Shown here piece after piece: positions 37,552-47,662 of a DNA stretch of 64,000 nucleotides. Location: contig QVOM02000090.1 of the NCBI GenBank assembly GCA_003586115.2, positions 14,302,566 to 14,366,565 of the forward strand, written 5' to 3'. Position 1 is the first letter of the stretch, and the number at the start of each line of letters is the position of its first letter. Source of the DNA: Salvator merianae. Taxonomy: Eukaryota > Chordata > Lepidosauria > Squamata > Teiidae. The translations under genes and the position numbers were made by a program. Under the pieces are notes generated by a model that was given only the letters and a program-made list of their open reading frames with translations, was not told where the DNA came from and searched no databases.

Positions 37552-38449
37552 CCTTGCATATCTTAATTAATGGGCAGGTCAGTGACGCACAGAAAGGAAG
37601 ATCCTGGGCTGCCTCCTTCAGCAAAGGGAAAACAGAGTATCAGAGTGGATACCTTTATGAGCCGCCATGAAAGCTTAGGCAAATCAGCAAACCAGTCTGT
37701 CAGCGGCATGTCCGTCCTTTCTGCTGGCCCTGTCCACATTCGGTCTGCAGAAGCAATGCACCTCTAGACCACAAAGCAGAGAAATGCCCTCAAAGCTCAG
37801 CTGAGCGTCCCCCCAGGAACTGTTGGTGGATTAGTGTAGGAGATGGAGGCAGAACCAGCCTAAAATGTGCCTTGGCCCTGCAGAGGCAATCCTGGGGCAT
37901 GAAGCCCATTCCCTTGCTGCGCCACCTGGGTCAAGGAGGGTTTTGTTGTGGCGGGGACTGGGGTGCATTTGCTCTTTGACTGCATAGCTTTGGTGATTCA
38001 TAGCTGAGCCTCATTACGCCCCGCTATAAACGGCCCATTGATCGGATTGACATGCAGGCCCCTTGAGCTTTCGGCACTCTTGCCGGGCCCCTCCCTGAGA
38101 AGAAACGGATTGCCTGTGTGTGTGCCCTTTTCCGGCAGAAGACGTGGGCCCCAGGCTCCCCAAGGAACAGGCCCAGGCAGAAGCTCTCCTTCCTTAACAA
38201 GCCGAAGGATGCTATATTGACTGCAGACAGTGCATCAGAAATTGTAATTCTGCTGCTTGGCCGCCTATGGGGAATTCTCTTCGACTCACAGAAAGCTGGG
38301 GGGGAGGGAAGGGAAAGGAGAAATTAGGGGGAGGCGAGGAGGAGAGGAGACGGCGTAGAAGAAGGATCTCCCCAGCCCTGCCACCCCCGCAACCAGCACA
38401 GAAGGACCTGGGGGGGGGGAGCAGAGAACCAGACTCCTCAGAATTTGCT
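37552..38449. other. No gene seen; purine-rich stretch before the CpG island
   Basis: G+C rises through this interval. 38295-38420 is strongly purine-rich (GGGGGAGG-type runs and a G9 run at about 38411-38419). No exon recognised. Confidence 0.4.
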
Positions 38450-38880
38450 ATCCACCCCCGCCTTTCTCCCGGGAAAGGAGGCGGAACTGCCATATATGGC
38501 AAGGGAGGAGGCATCTTGGCACACTTGGATGAGGTGAGGAAGTTTATTTTGAGGGTTGCAGCCTGGCTGTGAAATTCCTAATCGCATTTCCACAGCGGCT
38601 GTCGTGCTCCTTGCTCACTGTGCTAATTGATTCCGCGGAGGGAACTGCTCCTCGCCCGGCAGTCGCCCGGCACGTGGCGCATTCCGCGAGCTCTGCAAAG
38701 GAAGCACGCCCAGGAAGGCTGAGCTCAGCGTTCCCCCGGCTGGGGAGGAGAATTGGTCGACTTCTGGGCTGCGCTGCTCTTATTTTCCCTTTAAAAGGAC
38801 CCGGGGTGCAAGGGCAGCCCGCAGGCCGGCAGGGAACAAGCGGAAGGTACCTGTCAGGGACACCGGGTCTCACCTGCTGT
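38450..38880. promoter_or_regulatory. Isolated CpG island, possible promoter
   Basis: Counting by hand over 38581-38880 gives 23 CpG in 300 bp, about 63% G+C, and an observed/expected ratio near 0.78, which meets the usual island criteria, whereas the surrounding DNA is CpG-poor. A TTTAAAAGG element sits at 38790-38798 (plus). On the minus strand two donor-like sites (CAG/GTGAGA near 38873 and CAG/GTACC near 38850) occur at its edge. No recognisable coding exon accompanies it. It could be a promoter of an unrecognised transcript or simply G+C-rich sequence. Confidence 0.45.
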
Positions 38881-38989
38881 TCTGAGGATGCTGGCTTTTT
38901 CAACCTGAACAACTTGGAGGAGCAAGCAGAATGCACCAGCGCTTCTCACGGTCTGCCTCTAGAGACTGTCGGACTGCCACTTCCGTGCT

Positions 38990-39185
38990 TGTAGCTATTC
39001 AGCAATTAAGTCGTGTCCGACTCTTCGTGACCCCCTGGACCTCTCTTTCCTCCACTGTCTCCCAAAACCTTCCCAAGCCCATGTTCGTTGCTTCCCTGAC
39101 ACCATCTGTCCGTCTCATCCTCTGCCATCCCATTCTTTTGCCTTCCATCTTTCCCAGCATCAGGGTCTTCACCAATGGAGACGTG
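38990..39185 (-). mobile_element. BovB LINE, 3' end with C-terminus of ORF2
   Basis: The minus strand ends with GGTCACGAAGAGTCGGACAC followed by GACTTAATTGCTGAA, the characteristic BovB terminus also known from ruminant genomes. Upstream it encodes the end of the BovB reverse-transcriptase protein: 'LMLGKMEGKRMGWQRMRRTDG', then 'GVTKSRTRL' before the stop near 38999. This is a 5'-truncated insertion; the frame is open over this part. BovB is abundant in squamates and ruminants and is the classic example of horizontally transferred LINEs. Confidence 0.9.
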
Positions 39186-40622
39186 GACCTTGCGTATACG
39201 TGTGTTGGAGATATGCATATAATTCGTGCACACAAGATGTGTACCTGAACAAATGGGTACACTTGGGCAGTGTGTACACAAGCACACATGTCCCCCTCTT
39301 CCAAAACAAATAAATCAAAATGGTGCACACCAGATACTTAACGAATCTCAGATTGCTGCATGGTGTCCCTGAAATTCAACCAAAATCGGGTTTCTTGACC
39401 ATCACTAGAAAAGCTGGATTGTAGAAGGCCAACGTTCAACAACCCTGCTCCTTATTTTGGCCATGCTTCCTTTTGGGGGCTGCACCATTTCCTCTCCCTT
39501 TGCACTGTCTGCTACCCCACTCTTGTTCCACCCACCTTGGGCAAGGCATGTTGCGTGGTTTGGCAGATGCATCTTTCGCAGGCCGGAGGGGGTACACCTT
39601 AGCAGCCTTTTAAAGGAGCCTTTCAAGGAAATCTGTGCCCAGAACGGCCTGTCCTTCAGCTGGAGAAATCCCAGAGTGATGAATTGGAGCACTCAGCTAG
39701 CAGTCTTGCCAAGGCAAAGGTTTTCAGGGCAGTATTAACTTCACTCCCCATTACACATGCACTATAAATTTAAGTCTACATTTAACAGTTCAGCTAGCAA
39801 TAAAAATTATTCTCTACAAGGAGCAGAAAGAAGGTTGCGGAGCAATGAGGAGTGCTGGAACTGGCCGTGGTTCGTTTTTTTTCTCTCTTTTCCCAACCCA
39901 TCTTACATTATCCGGGGGTTTTCTTTGCCAGCAGCACAGGAGCATATGATACATCTTATTTACCAAATAATTTTCAAGGATTCCAAGGGTAATCGCGGCA
40001 GATTTCACCCCCCTTTTAATTGAACTAATCCGACTTAAACAAATCAGCTTGCTTAAGGGGAGAGAAAAGAAGAATAGAAGGTGCTAAATGCAGCTGTTCG
40101 TTTCTGCTTGTCTGGTGCTTAGGCGTGTTAAAAGCCTCCGCCAGCAGACCGACAAGCCGCCCCTGCCATTTAATATTTTATCAAAGCTCCAGTGAAGCTT
40201 GAGGTGGTTGCCTCAGTGTGTTTCCTTTGCTGAGTCTCCAAGAACCAGGGTAGAGGGAGGTGGGCTTAATTTGCTTCCCACCTGACTTCACTTCTTTAGC
40301 ATCCTGCTTTTCGTTTTGTTGGGCAACTTAAGCTCCAAACCCTGCTGTGGCGTTAAAAGGTGTCCAAACAGAATTTTCACCAGCCCATGCCGTCTGGATG
40401 CCCAGCCTGTGGACAGCTGCTGCCTCAGCAGCTCATTCGCAATGCCAACTGGCATCGGCAGGAAAGAGTTAATGAAGCAATATCAGCCAATATCTGTGGA
40501 TTCAAGAAGAACCAGGAGCATGCATTCGAACCCAGTGGAAGTTGGCATGGAACATTTCAAAAACTATATTCTTGTTCCTATTATTGAAAAGTTGTTTGTT
40601 ATATTATGTGTTGATTACACAT
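39186..40622. other. No gene seen; possible conserved block
   Basis: About 39890-40300 is unique-looking, with TTTAATTGAACTAATCC, a TTTAATATTTTATCAAAGC segment and no recognised repeat. It could be a conserved non-coding element, but this is not shown. Confidence 0.35.
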
Positions 40623-40776
40623 TAGATTTATTTAATTTGGACAGGTTTGAACCTGTTCGAGGTTTGAATTAGAACTGGGTCGACCCTGTTTGACTGGGTT
40701 GAACTTCAAACCAAACACCATGTGTTTCTGTTTGGTTGAATCCAAGCCGGCCTTTTAGGGACCGTACACACCTCTG
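40623..40776. mobile_element. hAT-like MITE, short copy
   Basis: Right end GTACACACCTCTG. Left end TAGATTTATTT is weak. The flanking 8-mers TTACACAT (40615-40622) and CTACATAT (40777-40784) match at 6 of 8 with two transitions. The interior has GGTTTGAACCTGTTCGAGG and CAAACCAAACACC words of the family. Confidence 0.55.
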
Positions 40777-42923
40777 CTACATATTGATGCCCACAATCTT
40801 TCATACATTACAAATGTAGCTGAGCACAACTGCATTCAAAATATACCAGAACTGGATTTGAACTCTGGCTGTATATTCAAGTAGAACAAGACCTGGAAAT
40901 CTGAGCCATGTAGACATTTAACAAATCATGAACATTTAAAAAATGTTTGTTTGTTTCCTTACAAATCTCCACCGGGTGACCCTGGAACCATCTCTGTCTA
41001 TCATTCCAGCCTACATCACACTGTTGCTGAGAACCTAAATTGGTGGGAAGGGCAATAACCTGGACCTCCTGGAGCTGCTTGGGAGAAAGATGGATGAGAA
41101 ACATAAAGATAAGAAAACAGGTGAGCGGAGGGTCAGCGTCCCCCACTTCTCCCTTAGTAGCTGGACCAGAAAGTAAATTTGACTTGGAGTGGAGTTGGCT
41201 GAAGAAACAGCTGCCTGGCCACTTTCAGGGCTTAACAGCTGGGGCTTAGGAAGCAGAAAAGCTATGCCTGAATGGACACTGTTCTGTTGGAAGATTCACA
41301 AAAGGTTATGCTCACTGCAGAGGAAATCAAGGGGAAATGAAAAAGGGCACTTCTAATATCCTGAGGCTGCTGTACTTCTTGCTAACATAAAGTACCGGCC
41401 ATGTGACAAACAGGCAGCCGTTTTTCTCTGTTATTTATTGGGGCCAATTCTCAATTAGGCTTGTTGTAAAGATGATCTAATCAGATCTGAACCTGACCAG
41501 AAGCTGTTGATCATTTGATGTTTACGATTGCCCTGAGACCTGTGGGTAAGTGTAACTTAATTATTTCCAAGCACAGAGACTGGGGACTGGCTGCACATTT
41601 GCTATTTTTGCCACTGCTGCCACTAAATTAGCACGCCCTAATTAAAACCGTCAACAAAGCGTAAAGCACTTGCTTGCAATGCAAACTCAGCACAGCAAAG
41701 ATAATGGCTCTCCAAGGTGCATAAGCCAGAGACGTGGATTGGAAGGCCCTCCAAAATGTTGTAGTCAGCAGGTATCAACCTCAGAATTTGTCTGCTTACA
41801 GCTGCTACAGTTGACCCTCTATCTTACTTAGATTGGAGTAGAGGGCTTAGCTCATGTGGACTTTTGCTCACACCATCTGCCATTTGGGGAACGGCCACCA
41901 TGTATGGGCAGGTCTGAACCAGGCCCAAACTGGCAGCTGAACTTGCATGCAGGGTGGCAACCACGCCCTTCCGTGTATTTCATATTATCAGAATACCTGG
42001 ATGCATGTGCTGCAGCATCGTAGGAGCAAGTGTCCACACTGGTAATTGCCTCTGCTTGCCCCATGTTGTTACCCAGCCGTCCAGGCAACAGGTGATAATT
42101 CTGGAGGTGCTTTACACCAGAATATCTCTAAATAGTGAAATAATTAAGGAATGTCTGGAGGCGGCCTCAGTTAGAGGTGATATCCTTGAGCTTAGGGAGT
42201 GCTGACACTGGATGATGGACCAAGCACAGCCCTGCAATTGTAGACCCGTTGGGGAAATTTGTGAACTGGAGTCCTCCTGAGCAATTGTGCCCTTGGCCCT
42301 CCATGATTCTGGAACTGGCCATCCATTTCTGCAGTGTTTGGGACAGAAAAGTCATTAGTGGAATTTAAGCCAACTGTTAGCCTTCCTCTACCCTGAAAAT
42401 GCGAGCGTCTCTAATTCTTAGAATAATTGATGCTTCATAATAAGTCCTGGTTACCAATAAAGCAAATAAATGCTGCTCCCAGAGATCACATTAACTGCCA
42501 GGATTCATTTCGGTGTACAGATAAAACCATTACAATCGAGCAAAGAGTGGAATAATCTCCGTCCATAACATTCTCGCTCTTCCGTGGTGTTTTATCTGCA
42601 CTGTGATAGATTTCTGCACCGTGTGCTATTCATCCAGCACATCCCAGCATTAGTGAGGAAGCTATTTCAGCAGGTATTAGATTAATCACTGCTCACTGGC
42701 AGACAGACTCTGTTGGAGGCTTTTCTTGTTTCTTACGAAACACTGGATGACTTTTAGAAACAAGTGGAGAAGCACAGGTACAGATCTTCTCCTGCCGATG
42801 ATGTGACAAGCTCTCATTTATAAAATCCTTGGTTTCCATGTAAATTTCGCTCTGGCAGTCAGGGTAGAAGAAATCAAACATTGTTATAGGAGACACATGC
42901 ATGGGAGAAAATTGGAAACAGAG
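40777..42923. other. No gene seen; possible conserved blocks
   Basis: About 41390-41720 and 42380-42700 are A/T-rich, unique-looking and contain ATTAAC, TAATCT and TTATCTG words. No exon or repeat recognised. Confidence 0.35.
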
Positions 42924-43101
42924 GCCCTTTCTGCACTTGGCTTTATTCTGGACTATATCCTAGAATTGGGACCTGTTATCCACACGCTAGTGCAGATTAT
43001 AGCAGGCCCCAGGTGGGGCCTGCCATAGTTCATAGTAGCATACAGATGGCAGATCCCTATTCCAAGATATAATCTGGAACAAGGCCAAGTGCAGAAAGGG
43101 G
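42924..43101. mobile_element. Long-hairpin MITE, second complete copy
   Basis: Arms run inwards from GCCCTTTCTGCACTTGGC and, inverted, from GTGCAGAAAGGGG. Both contain the family block TTATTCTGGA/CTATATCC. CAGAG flanks both sides (42919-42923 and 43102-43106) and may be a 5-bp target duplication. Confidence 0.68.
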
Positions 43102-45189
43102 CAGAGCTTGGGAAACGCCAAGAATATGCTGGAAGGAGGGAAGGAGGAAGGAGAAAGGCCCTCCAATGTCCACTTGGGCTGAATTGTAGATCAAAAATGA
43201 AAATTTCCCAGAATCTGGTTGTAACTGAACTTCATAGCTAATCCTAGCCCACTAAGGCTACGAATCCACAAGGGAAAAGGTAGCAAACTTACCTAAGTCC
43301 AAGACAGGCCATTGAAACCCTGAGCAATACTTGACCTTGGCAAGAACATTTGGTCGAACCAACAGCCTGTTCCTACAATTGCAACTGCTTGCAGATGGAA
43401 GAAAGCAAAAGGGACAAAATGACACACCTTGATCGTCTCATGGTCTCCCAGCAGCTCGTCCTTAGACACTTAAGAGCGCAAGAAATGGCCCATTGGGTTG
43501 GTCCAGGGGTCCATCTAGCCAGCAACTAGTTGCATATGGAGAGCTACAAGCAGGGCTTCCAAGATGTCTGATCCATCCCTGAACATCCATCTTAAAATCC
43601 TACTTTTTCCCAGAACGTGGCAGTAAGGCTAGAGTTCCTACGAGTTGTGAAATTATTACTTTTTCCTCCTCTCACTCCACACATTTCTTTCCCCCAAAGT
43701 ACAATGCTATTTTAGAGTTGACAGACAAAGATGAATTGATCAAAGAATCATTAGTGAATGCCGGATTGCCAGTAATCTTGACTCAAATGCATTCATTTTG
43801 TGCAAACATAGGGCAATCCGAACAAGTAACATATATACTCGGTGCTTTTAAAAAGCTAATTTCCCAGAGGAGGAATCAATCAAAGGGGAACATGGAGGGG
43901 AGGAGGAATAAAAAACAGAAAGCAGAAAAGAAAAGGTAAATATCGCCTGCATGCTTTTTAACCAGGAGCCTTTCTGTACTTACCATGTCTTGTTCTGGGC
44001 CAATGTGTCCATTTTATACTTTGCTTTCATTGTAGTAACCTGCTCAGAGACCTTTGGGTATGGGATGGGATAGAAATACAAATGATAAACAAATAAACGG
44101 ACAATCAGGGAATTTGCAATGGAAGACTCTTCCCCTAATTTCACAGGTAGGGGGTCCTTTGCTGAATCTCTTCCCAGCCCAGGTTCTCCCCAGTCAAACC
44201 CTTTGGCTCTCTCCAGCTTTTCTTCTCCAGCTGGAGAATTTGCAAAAGCAAAAGCAAAGCATGAACAGAAAAGCATTTCACTCAACATATTCAGGATCTT
44301 CTTCCTAACTTTGTATTTGGGGGGGGGGGATTAGGCTAAGGTGACCTGATTTGCATTGCTTCCAGCTTGAGAAGCCCTCTGATACATTTTTGATGAAGCA
44401 CACACAATCAAATGCCAACACAATATGAAAAGGCAGATCAGTGGCTGAAAGGGAATCTGAGGTAAAGTGTCTTCTGATATGATTTATGATTGATGGAGGC
44501 CTATGTTTGCAGTGGGACAGCTCTGAGACTCTCCCACACAGCACATAGTTAACAGTGAGGATGGGCCTGTAAGTCTGAATCTCGCATACTTTTTTGAAAT
44601 TTGGAACTTTGAATTTCAAGGGTTATTGGTTCCAGCAAACCTTGACTAATGCCACCATGCCAGGCAGAAATTCATTCCCCTATCTCTACACCTGTTAAGT
44701 ATTTACCTGCCAGTTAGCCTTATAAAGTCCCACCTCACTCTCTTGGATGGGCATGACTGTGTTTGGAAATCCTCCCCACCACGCACGAAAAAGCCTGAGG
44801 CCAAGTGTGTTCGTGGGATGCCCAATGAGTCTGAGCTCATTTTGTTATGCCAAACTCAGCTTTCAACTGTTATCCAAGGCACATTGGTTCCCAACCTTGA
44901 ACACGTGTGCAGTTTCTTATGCCATGGATTCTTCCCCCAAACAGTGTTCTGCCTCCACTTCCTGCTTCCTCAAATTCCATCTCAAAATTAATGACCTTTT
45001 GATCACATGATGTTCTTCAACACTGAGCAAGGCTTTGAGATCTCAACCTGAATTGTTCTGGATCAATACAGCATAGCAGCTGAGGTGTCGAAGAAGAATC
45101 TGGAAATTGAGAGTGATCCGGGCCCAGCCATGAAACTCACTCGACCACCCATTGCTACTCAGCTCATTATAGATTAGATTGACTAGTGG
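43102..45189. other. No gene seen; SINE/LINE-like tail fragment
   Basis: At about 44035-44100 there is a 'GACCTTTGGGTATGGGATG' segment followed by AAATAAAC words, resembling the tails of squamate retroposons; a similar one lies at about 61590-61650. Nothing else recognised. Confidence 0.38.
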
Positions 45190-45960
45190 ACGCCAAATTG
45201 TTCATGGTGGTAATTTGGAGAAAAGAGGGTTCTGTGAAGGACTCCAAAACGATCTCCCCAGAACTGGTGAAGGGCAAACGCAGCTCAGTGTGAGCCAGCA
45301 TAAATCGATGACAAATGCCCCCAAATAGGTGCCCAAACAGATGGGATATAGGCTGGCCATGTTGGACGAAGATCTCACATTCTTGGTGGATTGCTCAGTG
45401 AAAACATCAACCGTGTGTGTCATAGCTGTGCTAAAGGCTAATTCTGTGTCAAGGATCATTGACTGGAATGCTTGTGCCAGAATTATACGGCTCCGATACA
45501 AATCTTCGCTGTGCATGGGTTCATTGCCCCATCTCAAAAAGTATCTATAATGCAACAGACAATGTTGGTAGGAGGACAGCTAAAACGATCAAGAAGCTGA
45601 AGGAGTTCTCCTGTGGGAAAATGTTGGAGGCTTTTCAGGTCAGGAGGGAAGAAAGGCAATGAGGCTTGTTGTGGAACAGATGCTCAATTCTGTACAGTAT
45701 GAAGCAAACAGGACAGAAGTTTCTATCCCTTTGGCAAAACATCTGATCTGCGGCTGGCACAATTAAGCTGCTTCCTGGAACATTAAGGGAAGGAAAAAGG
45801 GAGCGTTCCTTCACACAGCGTATAATTCGGCTATGGATTCACTGCTGCTGGAATTGGCAACGGCCCCCACCTTGAACGGCTTCAGGAAGGGATTGGAGAA
45901 ATATTTCCTGGGGTGCATGAAGGCCTTAGTCGCCGGGAAACTGCTTCCCAGGTTGGAGGA
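45190..45960 (+). mobile_element. Degenerate CR1-type LINE 3' region
   Basis: Recognisable stretches in order: 'CCATCTCAAAAAGTATCTAT', 'CTAAAACGATCAAGAAGCTG' then AAGGAGTTCTCCTGTG, 'GGAGCGTTCCTTCACACAGC', and 'CTTGAACGGCTTCAGGAAGG' then GATTGGAGAAAT. These mirror the usual order of the CR1-type 3' region in reptiles. No intact frame. Confidence 0.52.
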
Positions 45961-47449
45961 GGCCTGCTCTGCAGACCGGAGTAAGAGGAAGCCCGAAATC
46001 CTAGTGCCCCACAGGTGGGCATCCCCTCTGTGGGACCAAACGGTTAGATTCTGTAGCCATAGGGGATGAACGCAGATACAGCTATGAGAAGGTGCAGAAC
46101 TGCACTTGCTGCCTTGAGTTTTATGGAAGAGAAGTGGGAGGGAGATATAAAGGGGAAATGCAACAAAATTAAGCAATTTGCGACGTACAGCAGTGCATTG
46201 TCGCACATCTCCACTGCAACGGATCCAGGCATCAGAGCTGGCGAAGCAGGGCTGGGGGAAGAGGGAAATTTTGCAATCTTTGGGTCCCACATATTCTGTC
46301 CAGGTGGAACATTCCATTCCAGCATTTTTGACAGTGTGCAAACATTTGAGGAAGTAGAATAAAATCATCTATTCTTTTTTTTTTTTGCTTTTGCTTTTGC
46401 TTTTGCTGTTCCTCCTCCCCTCCCGCCTTTCTAATTTAACTTTAGAAGACTTCCCCGTCGTTATGCATAAGGAAAAAAGCACCTTCTAGGTAATCTGGTG
46501 TTAATTCTGTGCCACGCTGATGAGGGGAAGAACAGAGAGAGGGAAGCAGCCTGTAATGAACTAGTAAAAGTGATTGATGCAGGTTTCCTTGTCAGCAAGC
46601 CGAGCGGCTGTTTGTCAAGAAACAACAAAAATGTCACGGGGATTTGTAAGCAATTGTAACCATTACATAAAAGCACTTTGACTAAAAATCACATCAGATA
46701 GTTTCCCAGGCTTGTTGCTCTAAGTGTGTTAATATAACCACTGGCTCTGCCTGACATTTCTGCAAACAACTTATAAATATTCCATGGAAGAGGTTGCTGT
46801 TGCTGTTCAGATGGAAATGGCAGGGACAGGGAAGGGGGAGAAGATTGGAAATGCCACTGGCAGTAAATCAGGTTGGATCTTCTCCCTCTTTTCACTTGCT
46901 TCAGACCAGTGTCTCTCTCTGGAAGTCCCTCGGTCTGCGGTGCAGAGTCTGGGATCAGGCAAGATAAGTGTCCTTGTCCCTATTCAGACACCTGCATCCG
47001 CTTATAACTGCTGCTTCCAGTTCATATTCATTTCTGCACATGTTTCTTTGATCTCCGCAAATGCACTCCGTACCGGTGCTGACTTAATATGATCTCAGTG
47101 CATACCTTGAATTTGATATTGAGCTGAAGGAACCCCAATTACAACAGAGATCTGCCTATGCGGTGAATTAATTTGCCGTGTTTTTGTTAGACTCAATCCT
47201 CAGCTGAAGAGGCAGGCAATTTTATGGTGCTTCACGCCCTGTGCTTCCATGGCAGGCTTAGGAAAGACGGAGGTTATTCAAGGTTATGCAAATAGCCTGG
47301 GAGAAGTGGTGCCTTTACGGGGGCATGAAATAGGGGTCAACATAAGGAATTTGGGAAGTTTGGCAGAGCAAGCAATAGGAACGTAGAGAGTAGCCGGGAT
47401 TATTTGGTGTGGGTTGCAATGAGAGTTTGCCTGGCAAAGTCCAATAAAG
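45961..47449. other. No gene seen; TTTTGC repeat and possible conserved block
   Basis: A poly(T) passing into (TTTTGC)n units lies at about 46373-46406. About 46430-46790 is unique-looking and A/T-rich (TTATGCATAA at about 46461; ACATAAAAGCACTTTGAC), a plausible conserved non-coding element. No exon recognised. Confidence 0.38.
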
Positions 47450-47662
47450 ACACAGTGTTCGGTCGATTCAAGCACCTTTGAACACCTTCAAACTCGGATC
47501 GAACAGGATGTGTTCGCTGGGTTCATTAAAAACCCCTTTTGTTCAGTTTAAATTCAAACTCTGTTTTCAAACAAGCAGGGTGTTTGGTTCAAACTTGAAC
47601 TTTCTGAGCACCGCTGTTCGATTTGAACCAGTTTGAACGTGAACCAGTTTGGCACAAGTGTA
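47450..47662. mobile_element. hAT-like MITE, GGTTCGAA-rich family
   Basis: Aligns by eye with the copy at 55.8 kb: GATCGAACAGGATGTGTTCG, GGTTCATTAAAAACCCC, GCAGGGTGTTTGGTTC, GAACCAGTTTGAAC, right end GCACAAGTGTA. The left boundary is uncertain and no target duplication was identified. Confidence 0.6.

Noticed and set aside
38569..38994. 141-codon open frame across the CpG island, with an antisense frame of 130 codons
   Set aside because: High G+C lowers stop frequency in all frames, and neither protein shows a recognisable motif.
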